A stretch of DNA of 64,000 nucleotides from Pseudomonas tohonis (lineage in GTDB: Bacteria > Pseudomonadota > Gammaproteobacteria > Pseudomonadales > Pseudomonadaceae). The stretch spans positions 3,412,001 to 3,476,000 of the forward strand of contig NZ_AP023189.1 of NCBI RefSeq assembly GCF_012767755.2, read 5' to 3'. The notes beneath the pieces were generated by a model, which was not told where the DNA came from, searched no databases, and saw nothing but the letters and a program-made list of their open reading frames with translations. Of this stretch, positions 25,725 through 33,948 are shown piece after piece (within the stretch, counting starts at the first letter, position 1; every line of letters starts with the position of its first letter). A program made the translations under genes and the position numbers.

Positions 25725-27139
25725 GGGGTCTCCTTGGCTATGGCCTTGTCGAGAGTTCGGTGCCCCAGGAAGTACTGCAGGAGCAACTGTTTTACCGCGG
25801 TGACCGGCAGCCGGTCCGGTAAAGGCAAGTCGCAATCGGTGATGAGCAGCGGGCCATCCTGGTCGCTGCGGGGAAGTCGGCCGTGGCTCCCGCGTACCAG
25901 GCGGGTGTCCAGCGGGATCAGGTCCATGTAGTAGCGGAACCCCAGTTTCTTGCGCAGCAGGCGCCGCGCCACCCTGAGCTTGGGCAGGGTGATGGCGGGG
26001 TCGATGAACAGCTCCAGCGGGTCGTAGCCGGGCTTGCGGTGGATATCGACGGTGCGGGCGAAGTCGGGCGCCTTGTGGTCATCGAACCAGTACTGGTAGT
26101 CGAACCAGTGCCCGGGGGCGGCGATCGCCACCAGGTCGCCGCTGCGTGGGTGCTCCAGTTGCCAGGCGCGCTGCTCGACGCGGTCCAGCACCCGCTCGAT
26201 GCCGGGTTCGCACTCCAGCAGCCTGCGCACCCTGGGCAGGTCCTGTCCGCGACGCAGGTAGATGTGCGCGACCTGGTGGTCGGCCACCGCGAAGGCCGCG
26301 CTGGCGCCCGGGTCCAGCAGCTCCCAGTCGAGGGACTGGCGCACCTGCAGCCAGCCATCGGCACGCAGCAGGCGGTTGATGGAAACGGAACGCTCGACCG
26401 CCTCGATGCCGTACTCGGACACCAGCATCACGGCGGCGCCCCGTTCCTGGGCGAAGGCCAGCAGGCGGCCGACCTCGGCGTCGATGGCGCGCACCTCGGC
26501 GGCGATGCCGGGGTGCGTGGGGCCCAGGCGCTGCAGGTCGTAATCCAGGTGCGGCAGGTAGACGAGCTGCAGGTGCGGGCGGTTGATCTCGAACTCGGCC
26601 ATGGCGCAGTCGACTATCCAGCGGCTGGAGCCGATGCCGGCGGCCGGCCCCCAGAAGTGCTGGAAGGGGAAGGTGCCGATGCGCTGCTCGATCTCCTGGT
26701 GCAGGCCGTCGGGGGAGGAGTAGAGGCCGAATTCCTTGCGCCCGTCGGCGGGGTAGTGCGGGCGCGGGGTGATGGAGGCGCCGACGTCGGCGTACATGTT
26801 GTACCACCAGAACAGCTGGCTGCAGCGAAAACCCGGCAGCTCGCGGGCCAGCACGTCCCAGACCTTCTCGCCCTGGACCAGGGCGTTGGGCTGCAGCCAG
26901 AAACGCACCTCGGCCTGGTCGCGGAAGTACCAGCCGTTGCCGACGATGCCGTGCCCGGAGGGCGGCAGCCCGGTGAGCATGGACGACTGCACGGTGGTGG
27001 TGACCGCCGGGAACACCGGCTGCATGCCGGCCATGCGCCCACGGCCGAGCAGGGCGTTGATGTGCGGCGTGTTCTCGCCCAGCAGGGCGGGCGTGAGGCC
27101 GACCACATCGACCAGCAGAAGGGGCCTGGGCTCAAGCAT
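25694..27139 (-). CDS. eboF: EboF-type alkaline phosphatase superfamily protein
   Basis: A 481-residue enzyme of the type I phosphodiesterase/nucleotide pyrophosphatase family. The N-terminus LLLVDVVGLTPALLGENTPH gives the first metal site, PAVTTTVQSSMLTGLPPSGH carries the Thr nucleophile, and later VYLPHLDYDLQRLGPTHPG and VADHQVAHIY supply further metal ligands. In ebo (EDB) clusters such a gene is called eboF. Translation is coupled: the ATG at 27139 lies inside the end of eboE (8-base overlap). No signal peptide is visible, so it is probably cytoplasmic. The ebo set is linked to export of metabolites (scytonemin monomer in Nostoc) and, in P. fluorescens, to repelling nematodes; the exact reaction is unknown. 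Confidence 0.78.
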   Translation of the reverse strand: MLEPRPLLLVDVVGLTPALLGENTPHINALLGRGRMAGMQPVFPAVTTTVQSSMLTGLPPSGHGIVGNGWYFRDQAEVRFWLQPNALVQGEKVWDVLARELPGFRCSQLFWWYNMYADVGASITPRPHYPADGRKEFGLYSSPDGLHQEIEQRIGTFPFQHFWGPAAGIGSSRWIVDCAMAEFEINRPHLQLVYLPHLDYDLQRLGPTHPGIAAEVRAIDAEVGRLLAFAQERGAAVMLVSEYGIEAVERSVSINRLLRADGWLQVRQSLDWELLDPGASAAFAVADHQVAHIYLRRGQDLPRVRRLLECEPGIERVLDRVEQRAWQLEHPRSGDLVAIAAPGHWFDYQYWFDDHKAPDFARTVDIHRKPGYDPLELFIDPAITLPKLRVARRLLRKKLGFRYYMDLIPLDTRLVRGSHGRLPRSDQDGPLLITDCDLPLPDRLPVTAVKQLLLQYFLGHRTLDKAIAKETPCNEPFPLQY

Positions 27140-28352
27140 GTCGCACCTCCCGCAGCGGCTCGCCGGCGAGGACGCCATGCCGTTGCAGCTGCGCCTGCAC
27201 CCAGTCCAGCTCGGCGGCGATGCCCCTCGCCAGGGCGGCTTCGGAGCCGGGCCGCAGGGCCTCGGGAAGCACCATCCAGCTGTAGGTCTCCACCTCCAGC
27301 GCCGGGCGGAAGTCCGGGTGCTGGGCCAGGTACTCGAACACCCGCCCCAGGGCCTGCTGGCTGCCGCCGAGTTCCGGCAGCTGGAAGCGCTCGCTGAACA
27401 GGGGCACGTGGAAGTGCACGCGCAGTTCGCTGCAACCGGCCAGGGCCGGGTCGAGGAGGGCGGCGGGCAGGTCCGCCCAGGCCAGCAACTGGCCGCTGCG
27501 GTGGCGCGCCTTGACCTGGTGCAGGTAGGTGCCCTCGGCGAAACCACCGAGCACGGCCAGCACCTCCTCGCGGCGTTGCCCGTCCCCGGGCAGGCGGCAC
27601 ACCAGGGCGTTGGAGAGCTGGATCTTGCCGATGGCGATGCCGGCCTGGCGCAGGCACGAAAGGGACGCGTGGCAGTCCTCGAACAGCACCGCCTGGTGGC
27701 AGACGTCGAAGCACAACGCCAGGTGGTCATGGTTGGGGTCCCGGGCCTGCCAGTGGGCGAAGAAGGCCAGGGCCTGGTCGGTGTGTTCCAGCACGCAGTC
27801 GGGCTCCATCTCCAGGCACAGGCGGATGTTCTTGCCGGTCCTGCGCTTCAGCTGCGCGAGGGCTTCGGTCAGTTGCAGCAGGTGCATCTCCGCGCGGGCC
27901 AGGTGTTCGATCGACCAATCGGCGGCATAGCCCAGGGGAACGCTGGAAATCACGCCCTGGTCGCAGTCCTCGGGCAGCGCCTCGGCCAGCAGCGCGGCCA
28001 GTTGCAGGCTGTAGTCCAGGCGTGGGGATTCGGACCAGTCCGGCCGGTAGACACCGCTCTTCACGTGGCCGCCATGGAAGCGCCCATGGGGGAAGCCGTT
28101 GAGGGAGGTCAGGCGCAGGCCGCTATCTTTCAACAGCGCGAGGAACGCCGCGCGCGGGCCGGGCTGCTGCAGTTCGGCGGCGGCGCGGGCGCTGATCCAC
28201 AGGCCGCTGTCCTGGTAGGGCAGGCCGCGCTGCCGGCGCACGGCCTGGAAAGGCCCGGCGATGGAGGCGCGCAGGGCGGCCAGGTCATGGGCCGGGTGCA
28301 CGTTGCCGCAGTAGCCGAGCCGGGGCGGGGTCCATCCCATTGCCGGGCTCAT
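27132..28352 (-). CDS. eboE: EboE-type sugar isomerase-like TIM-barrel protein
   Basis: A 406-residue protein of the xylose isomerase-like TIM-barrel superfamily. It opens with LGYCGNVHPAHDL, and metal-site segments follow: LCLEMEPDCVLEHTDQ, LCFDVCHQAVLFED and LRVHFHVPLFSE. Within ebo clusters this is the EboE, or metabolite traffic, protein. The ATG at 28352 overlaps the eboB stop (ATGA), and its own stop overlaps eboF. The substrate is unknown; it may rearrange or bind a sugar-like or polyol precursor in the cytoplasm. Confidence 0.8.
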   Translation of the reverse strand: MSPAMGWTPPRLGYCGNVHPAHDLAALRASIAGPFQAVRRQRGLPYQDSGLWISARAAAELQQPGPRAAFLALLKDSGLRLTSLNGFPHGRFHGGHVKSGVYRPDWSESPRLDYSLQLAALLAEALPEDCDQGVISSVPLGYAADWSIEHLARAEMHLLQLTEALAQLKRRTGKNIRLCLEMEPDCVLEHTDQALAFFAHWQARDPNHDHLALCFDVCHQAVLFEDCHASLSCLRQAGIAIGKIQLSNALVCRLPGDGQRREEVLAVLGGFAEGTYLHQVKARHRSGQLLAWADLPAALLDPALAGCSELRVHFHVPLFSERFQLPELGGSQQALGRVFEYLAQHPDFRPALEVETYSWMVLPEALRPGSEAALARGIAAELDWVQAQLQRHGVLAGEPLREVRHA

Positions 28353-29233
28353 CGCACCACCGGTTCCTGGCCCCGCAGGGCGGAGTTGTCCTGCCATTTT
28401 CGGCGCTGGTCGATGGGCAGCAGGGTGGCGACGGCGGCCTTGTCCAGCTGGCCGCTCTGGGCGAAGAAGTCCACCGGGTTGTGGAACAGCACCTGTTCCA
28501 CCTGGGCTTCGCTGAAGCCTGCCTGGCGCATGGCGTCGGCCGTCTTGGGCACCTTGAGCGGGTCGCTCACGCCCCAGTCGGCGGCGCTGTTGACCACCAT
28601 CCTCTCGGTGCCGTACTGCTGCAGCAGGGCGACCATGCGCTGCTCGGACATCTTGGTGTTGGGGTAGATGGAGTGCCCGCGCCAGCAGCCGCTGTCGAGC
28701 ACCAGGGGCAGGGTCAGTTCGTTGAGGTGGTCGATCAGCACGCGGTCTTCGGCGATGCCGACTTCACGGATGACCGCCAGGGTGCGCTTGGTGCCGCCGA
28801 TCTTGTCGCGGTGCGGGGTGTGCACCAGGACCGGCAGGTCGAACTGCCGGGCCAGCTCCAGCTGCAGGGCGAGGAAGCGGTCTTCCTCCGGGGTGATGTC
28901 GTCGTAGCCGATCTCGCCGACGCCGACCACGCCATCCTTCACCAAGTAGCGGGGCAGTATGTCCAGTACCTCGTTGGCCAGCCCGTAGTTGTTGGCCTCC
29001 TTGGGGTTGAGGCCGATGGTGCAGAAGTGGTGGATGCCGAACATGCTGGCGCGGAAGCGTTCCCAGCCCACCAGGGTGTCGAAGTAGTCGACGAAGCTGC
29101 CCAGGCTGGTCCGCGCCTGGCCTTGCCAGAAGGCCGGCTCGATGACGCCGGTGATGCCGGCGGCGGCCATGTTCTGGTAGTCGTCGGTGGTGCGGCTGAC
29201 CATGTGGATGTGCGGGTCGAAATAGGTGGGCAT
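28349..29233 (-). CDS. eboB: EboB-type TatD-family metal hydrolase
   Basis: A 294-residue amidohydrolase of the TatD type. Metal ligands are visible in order: the DPHIHM motif near residue 6, GVGEIGYDDITPEED, LPVLVHTPHRDK and VLIDHLNELT, with a later VVNSAADWGVSDP. It is called eboB in ebo clusters. It starts 22 bases after eboA and its stop overlaps the eboE start. The substrate is unknown. Confidence 0.8.
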   Translation of the reverse strand: MPTYFDPHIHMVSRTTDDYQNMAAAGITGVIEPAFWQGQARTSLGSFVDYFDTLVGWERFRASMFGIHHFCTIGLNPKEANNYGLANEVLDILPRYLVKDGVVGVGEIGYDDITPEEDRFLALQLELARQFDLPVLVHTPHRDKIGGTKRTLAVIREVGIAEDRVLIDHLNELTLPLVLDSGCWRGHSIYPNTKMSEQRMVALLQQYGTERMVVNSAADWGVSDPLKVPKTADAMRQAGFSEAQVEQVLFHNPVDFFAQSGQLDKAAVATLLPIDQRRKWQDNSALRGQEPVVR

Positions 29234-29255
29234 GTCGGCGTCCTTTGCGTTGTCG

Positions 29256-30008
29256 TTATCGGTGTTGGAGAGGCAGCTCGCCGGGCAGCCAGCCGCTTGG
29301 CAGGCGCCCCTGGCGGTGATGGGCGTCGAGGCGCTGGAGCTCTTCGGGCTCCAGCAGTGGCCACGCCAGCAGGTGCGAGATGCCAGGTGGCGCGGGGCGG
29401 TCGGCGGCCAGGCGCTCTTCCAGCATGTCCAGCGCCAGTTGGTTGAGTTCGCGGCCGCGACGCGGCGCCAGGCCCTGGACGTGGCGCAGGTCCAAATCCA
29501 TGCCGACGCCCTTGAGCATGAGGAGGTGGAAGGCCCGCTCGGGGTAGTGCCGGGCCGGGTAGGGGTTGTCCAGGGCGAGGGCGGCGAACACCTCGCAGCT
29601 GTTGGTGCGCCCGGCGAACAGCGCCAGTTCCAGGCTGGCGCCCTGGCCGTCGAGCCAGTCCAGGGCCCGCAGCGCGGCAGCTTTCTCCTGGTCGTCGCCC
29701 CACTCGAAATACCGCTGCAGCAGGGTGGCCCGCCCGGGACCGGCGTCGGCTTCCAGGGCCTGGGCGAGGAGCAGGGCGCGTGCCAGAGCCGCGCGCGTCC
29801 ACGGCAGGCCGGCCACCGGGGCATCGCCGATCTGGCGTCGGCATGGGCCACTGAGCCGCATCAGCGCCTGTATGTCGGGTTGTGCGGCGAGCCGTTCGCG
29901 GGCCTGGTGCCACCAGGCCAGGGCGGGGCCGGTCAATTCGTCGCGCAGGGCCTGGTGCAGGTCGGCGATGCGATCGCTGCCGAGCTGGAGCGTGGTCGGG
30001 CTGTTCAT
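29256..30008 (-). CDS. eboA: EboA-domain protein
   Basis: A 250-residue, Leu/Ala-rich all-helical protein with a recognisable EboA pattern: PWTRAALARALLLAQALEAD, YFEWGDDQEKAAALRALDWL and FAGRTNSCEVFAALALDNPY. EboA has no known activity. Its helical-repeat look suggests a scaffold or binding protein. The ATG at 30008 overlaps the eboC stop (ATGA). Confidence 0.78.
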   Translation of the reverse strand: MNSPTTLQLGSDRIADLHQALRDELTGPALAWWHQARERLAAQPDIQALMRLSGPCRRQIGDAPVAGLPWTRAALARALLLAQALEADAGPGRATLLQRYFEWGDDQEKAAALRALDWLDGQGASLELALFAGRTNSCEVFAALALDNPYPARHYPERAFHLLMLKGVGMDLDLRHVQGLAPRRGRELNQLALDMLEERLAADRPAPPGISHLLAWPLLEPEELQRLDAHHRQGRLPSGWLPGELPLQHR

Positions 30009-30895
30009 GTCGGTTTCACCCATTGCTGCAAGCGCGGCAGCAGGAGGAAGACGCCCACGCAGGCCAGGCTGCCCAGCGGATAGCCGGCGAGGGCCAGGAC
30101 CATGGCGTCGATCAGCGGCAGCGCGGTCAGCCCCGCGCCGATGAAGGCGCGCACGTTGCGCCGTTCGGGCGCCGCCAGGTGGCGCCGGTAGCTCAGGCCC
30201 AGCCAGCCCAGCCACACGAGCAACATGAGCCAGAACCACAGGCCTTGGGCGTAGACCGCCAGGGCCAGCGGGCTGAGCATCAGCAGCACCGGCGCCAGGC
30301 TCGCCAGCTGGTTGAGATGCTCCTGCCGGGCCACGTAGGTCAGCCCGCTGATGTAGGTGCCCAGCAGCAGGGCGCACAGCCACAGCGGCGCCGGCGGAGC
30401 GGTGAGGCTGGCCGCGGCGGTGAGGTAGAGGGCCGCGCGGCAGCCACCCATGAACCAGACGCTGTGGGCGTGGCGCTTGTGCAGCAGGTTGTAGGCGAGG
30501 ATCAGCCCGAGCAGCAGGGCCGCGCTGGCCAGCAACCAGCCGGGCCGTGCGATCAACTGGCTCAGGCCCAGCAGCGCGGCGGCGGCCAGCAGCAACAGCG
30601 CGGTGCTGGCCAGCGCCACCTGCTGCCGGGTGACCAGCCCGAGGGCGATGGGCCGTGGGTTGTGGTGGCGGCTGTCCCAGTCGGCGTCCATCAGGTCGTT
30701 GAGCAGCATGCCGGCCAGGTAGAGGGCGGATGCGGCCGCCAGCAGCAGGGCCCAGGCCAGCGGGGAGGGCGGGGCGAGGGCGCTCGCGCTGCTGGCCAGC
30801 AGGGTGGCGGCCAGGGCGTTGGTCCAGACGGTGGGGAGGTTGGAGATGCGCCCGAGGGTCATCCAGGTCCGCAGGCTGGGCATCGGCTGGCTCAT
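30005..30895 (-). CDS. eboC: EboC-type UbiA-family membrane prenyltransferase-like protein
   Basis: A 296-residue integral membrane protein with eight or nine helices and the UbiA motif NDLMDADWDSRHHNPRPIAL (N-D-x2-D-x3-D) near residues 67-86. UbiA enzymes transfer prenyl groups to aromatic acceptors in the inner membrane. In ebo clusters this gene is eboC; no prenylated product is known for the cluster. The second Asp-rich motif of typical UbiA enzymes is not clear, so activity may differ. The start at 30895 overlaps the eboD stop (ATGA). Confidence 0.8.
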   Translation of the reverse strand: MSQPMPSLRTWMTLGRISNLPTVWTNALAATLLASSASALAPPSPLAWALLLAAASALYLAGMLLNDLMDADWDSRHHNPRPIALGLVTRQQVALASTALLLLAAAALLGLSQLIARPGWLLASAALLLGLILAYNLLHKRHAHSVWFMGGCRAALYLTAAASLTAPPAPLWLCALLLGTYISGLTYVARQEHLNQLASLAPVLLMLSPLALAVYAQGLWFWLMLLVWLGWLGLSYRRHLAAPERRNVRAFIGAGLTALPLIDAMVLALAGYPLGSLACVGVFLLLPRLQQWVKPT

Positions 30896-32772
30896 CGCGC
30901 GTAGCCCTCGGTCCAGACCGGCTCGCGTGGGCCCATCTCGACCAGTCGTTGCAGGGCCAGCTCCATGGTCGGCTGGTCGATCTGGTGGACATCCACGGCG
31001 CGGCCGATGCGTTCGAGCATGGGGATGGACAGCTCGCCCCCCAGGTGCTGGCGGAAGTCTTCGAGCCCTTGCAGCACGCACAGGTTGCCCTGGTCATCGC
31101 GCAGGGTCAGTTCGGGCGGCGACAGGTTGAAGCCGAGCCGGGCCAGGAGGCCGAGCAGGCGCTGGGCCTCGTGCTCCGCGAGAAGCCCGAGGGCCTTGGC
31201 GTAGAAGGCATCCAGGGCCATGCCGACGGCCACCGCTTCGCCATGGCGCAGGCGGTGCTGGCTGAGTTTTTCCAGCTTGTGTGCCGCCCAGTGGCCGTAG
31301 TCCAGGGGGCGGCCGTTGCCGCGCTCGAAGGGGTCGCCGCCCCGGGTGATCTGCTCCAGGTGCAGCTCGGCGCAACGGCGGATGGCATAGCGGCTGGGCT
31401 CATGGGAGAAGGCGGAGAGGGCGTCGGCGTGTTCTTCCAGCCAGGCGAAGAAGGTCGCGTCCTTGATCGCCGCCACCTTGACCGCTTCCGCCAACCCGGC
31501 CAGCTGGTCGCGCCGGGGCAGCCCGAGCAGCAGCTGGAAGTCGTTGATCACCGCGTTGGCGGGCTGGAAGGCGCCCAGGAGATTCTTCTGCTCGAAGGCA
31601 TTGATGCCGTTCTTCACGCCGACGCCTGCATCGTTCTGCGCCAGCACGGTGGTGGGGATGCGGATCAGCCGCACGCCACGGTGGAAAGTCGCACAGGCGT
31701 AGCCCACGGCGTCCAGCAACGCACCACCGCCCAGGGCGAGCACGTAGCAGTGCCGGTCGAGGCCGTGCTCGAGCATCTGCCCATAGAGGCGCTGCAGCAC
31801 ATCGGGCGTCTTGCAGGACTCGCCGGCGGGCACGGCGATGGGATCGGCCAGCAGCTTCAGCTGACTCGCGCGGGACTGGAAATAGCCCTGGATCTGCGCG
31901 GCCAGGGCGGGGTTGCTGCGCAGCAGGTCCGCGTCGGCGAAGACCATGGCGCTTGCGGTACGGGTGCCGTTGTCCGTCAGTTGGCGGTGCAGGCAGTCGT
32001 TGTTCGCAGCGAACAGGTGCTCGGTGAACAGCACCGGATAGCGGTAGGTGACGGTGAAGGAGCCCTCCAGCTGATGGGCGTCGGAGGCAGCCGTGGTGAG
32101 GCCGCGACGGGCCAGCAGGCCACGGCCCGCCAGGAACAACGCCGGCAACAGCATGCTGGCCATCACCGCCAGGAGCAGGACCTGGTCCTCGGCGACGAAA
32201 CTGCCGAGCGCGCTGTAGACCGCGGCCAGGCCCGCATTGGCCAGGGTGGTGATGACCAGGAAACGTCGCAGCGGATAGCGCTGCATGCCGGCGGCGAGCA
32301 CCGAGGTTTCCGCCAGCACGGGCACGCCACGCAGGCAGATCAGCGACCAGGTGTTGAGCCGGGTGGGCAGGCGCCCGGCCTTGCGCCAGTCCTCGATGTC
32401 CAGCAGCCCGGAGGCGATGCGGAAGTACCCGGCTCCCAGCCAGTAGCCCAGCAACGACCCCAGGCACAGGCCGATGAAGATCACCAGGTAGCCGCCCACG
32501 GCGCCCAGTACCGCAACCGCCAGGAGCGAAACCATGCTGGACGGCACCGGCAGCACCACGTCCAGGGCCAGCAACGCGATGACGAGAACGGCGAGGTTGA
32601 GCGCACGCACGGGGTCCGCAGGTTGCTGGCCAAGGCTCGCCAGCAGGCGCTGCATGGGCTCTTCGAAAAGGAGGAAGCTGACGATCACCAGCACCGCGAA
32701 CAGCGCGAGCGACAGGCACAAGTGTTCCCACGGACCTCTACGCGAGAGGACATGACTCATCAGGCGCTTCAT
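30892..32772 (-). CDS. eboD: EboD: VTT/DedA-like membrane domain fused to 3-dehydroquinate-synthase-like domain
   Basis: A 626-residue two-part protein. Residues 1 to about 235 form a membrane domain of the SNARE-associated/VTT (DedA, YdjX) type, with LDVVLPVPSSMVSLLAVAV and a later GAGYFRIASG-type helix pair. Residues from about 245 form a dehydroquinate-synthase-like domain: VLALGGGALLDAVGYACATF, RIPTTVLAQNDAGVGVKNGI, and zinc-ligand segments AGLAEAVKVA, DYGHWAAHKLEKLSQ and RLRHGEAVAVGMALD. EboD is normally the synthase-like part alone, so the fusion is notable. It is first in the operon, with AAGGGA five bases before the ATG at 32772 (a TTG lies one codon upstream). The fusion would tether the enzyme to the inner membrane. 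Confidence 0.82.
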   Translation of the reverse strand: MKRLMSHVLSRRGPWEHLCLSLALFAVLVIVSFLLFEEPMQRLLASLGQQPADPVRALNLAVLVIALLALDVVLPVPSSMVSLLAVAVLGAVGGYLVIFIGLCLGSLLGYWLGAGYFRIASGLLDIEDWRKAGRLPTRLNTWSLICLRGVPVLAETSVLAAGMQRYPLRRFLVITTLANAGLAAVYSALGSFVAEDQVLLLAVMASMLLPALFLAGRGLLARRGLTTAASDAHQLEGSFTVTYRYPVLFTEHLFAANNDCLHRQLTDNGTRTASAMVFADADLLRSNPALAAQIQGYFQSRASQLKLLADPIAVPAGESCKTPDVLQRLYGQMLEHGLDRHCYVLALGGGALLDAVGYACATFHRGVRLIRIPTTVLAQNDAGVGVKNGINAFEQKNLLGAFQPANAVINDFQLLLGLPRRDQLAGLAEAVKVAAIKDATFFAWLEEHADALSAFSHEPSRYAIRRCAELHLEQITRGGDPFERGNGRPLDYGHWAAHKLEKLSQHRLRHGEAVAVGMALDAFYAKALGLLAEHEAQRLLGLLARLGFNLSPPELTLRDDQGNLCVLQGLEDFRQHLGGELSIPMLERIGRAVDVHQIDQPTMELALQRLVEMGPREPVWTEGYAR

Positions 32773-33192
32773 CAAGTTCCCTTTGTGCTTCTGGTTGATT
32801 TCCCTATCCCCGACGAGGCTGTGCTTCGTCAGGTCCAGCGTTCACGTCCTGAGCGGCTGGGGCGCATGTCCACGGTGACTGCGTAATTGCAACGTAGACA
32901 GTGGGGTTATTTTTGCAAGCAAGCGGATGGCGACGACAAAGGCCGAAGACAACGTACTGAAAGCTGCCCGGGCGATCAGGAAATGTCGGGGGCAGTTGCA
33001 AGCCACGAAATCCGGGACCTGTGGTGAAGCGCGAATTCGTTTGCGGGATGCAGCGTCAGATATCCGGTTATGGATAGCCGAGAACTGATGAGGAATGGCT
33101 CTAGAAAATTGCGGTGGCGGTGACTCAGGCGCGTTACAGAAACAACAGGTGCAGACACACGTTACGCCGAGACAAGGTGACTGTCGTTGGTA
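32773..33192. other. Intergenic region upstream of the ebo operon
   Basis: About 420 bases lie between the ebo operon start and the small opposing-strand gene's stop at 33193. The promoter of the twelve-gene operon must lie here, most likely in the AT-richer stretch at about 32885-32925. No operator, attachment site or convincing gene was recognised. Confidence 0.35.
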
Positions 33193-33474
33193 TCAGCCAT
33201 GCTGGACCCGCAAGCGAGCAGCGGCAACGTCCAGTGCGTGGTAGATCCTGTCCCGAGCTTCGTCGAATTGTTCCCGGCGTCCGTGCCAGAAAGCACACAG
33301 GAACCAATGGATGTCCTTACACATATCGAGAAGTTCTTCCATGGTTCGTGCTGCCTCCAATCGACGGCATAGCGCGTCAATATCTCTGTTGTTTTGCGCT
33401 TCGTTATCAAGCGCATACAGCACTTCATCTGGAAGCAGCTCGGTTACATCGCCTAGATCTATATCGAAATTCAT
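33193..33474 (-). CDS. Small acidic protein of unknown function (93 aa)
   Basis: A 93-residue, helical, acidic protein (MNFDIDLGDVTELLPDEVLY; later LDMCKDIHWFLCAFWHGRRE). GGAGAG lies about ten bases before the ATG at 33474, and its composition is protein-like, unlike the competing plus-strand frame at 33114-33545. It ends the chromosomal segment before the AT-rich transposon end. No family recognised. Confidence 0.5.
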   Translation of the reverse strand: MNFDIDLGDVTELLPDEVLYALDNEAQNNRDIDALCRRLEAARTMEELLDMCKDIHWFLCAFWHGRREQFDEARDRIYHALDVAAARLRVQHG

Positions 33475-33595
33475 CCTTGCTCTCCGGGAAGATGACTCAG
33501 GGGAGCAATTTTCTGATCAGTTTGATAGTGCTTGCAACGTGCTGAGCTGTTTAGCAATCGCACTGAAAAAGGGAAGCTTGGGAAATAGCCATTTT

Positions 33596-33710
33596 TGTGA
33601 CGATTTTTGAAAAAGTAGACTCATCTAAGTCACTGTTTTAATGGTGTATTTTTTTAAAAAAAGAGACAAAAGATCTCAATGGTGCATTTAGTCTACCTTT
33701 TTGGCGATCC
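33596..33710. repeat. Candidate left end of the Tni transposon with repeat motifs
   Basis: Base composition drops sharply here. A TGTGACG at 33596 could be the terminal TGT typical of Tn7/Tn5053-like ends. Inside it, GAAAAAGTAGACT (about 33608-33620) is repeated in inverted form as AGTCTACCTTTTT (about 33690-33702). AATGGTGTATTT (33640-33651) is repeated directly as AATGGTGCATTT (33678-33689), 38 bases later. Such arrays are expected TniA/TnsB binding sites. The matching right end was not found. Confidence 0.35.
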
Positions 33711-33913
33711 CGGTGAACGGCGCATAGCGGAATGAAGCCTCCTATATTTGCGTCGCTGAGGAAAAACATCTAGGTCCATCTAGAATCTGATATCAAGGCA
33801 TTTATAGCTATCAGCGCTCTATAGAATGGTATTACGACCAAAAAGCTATAAGGTGGCTCGCCTAGATTACTATATTCATTAATACAAGCGCTCTTCTCGC
33901 AGCGGGAGGGGAG

Positions 33914-33948
33914 ATGAAAGCCATTGATATAAAAAAGACTTACTGGTT
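33914..33948 (+). promoter_or_regulatory. Strong start plus A-AAA-AAG slippery site ahead of tniA
   Basis: A very good Shine-Dalgarno (GGGAGG, 33904-33909) precedes an ATG at 33914, but this frame runs into a stop after 27 codons. Codons seven and eight form the heptamer A-AAA-AAG (33931-33937), a classic -1 frameshift site. A -1 slip joins MKAIDIKK directly to the tniA frame (DLLVVAKG...). Without it tniA has only a GTG at 33949 with no ribosome site. A lost A in a homopolymer is the alternative. Confidence 0.55.

Noticed and set aside
30892..32772. Housekeeping aroB (shikimate pathway)
   Set aside because: The synthase-like domain is fused to a membrane domain and sits in an ebo operon; this is EboD, not the general AroB.
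33114..33545. 143-codon plus-strand frame near the transposon border
   Set aside because: No ribosome site and uneven composition; the minus-strand 93-residue gene is better supported.
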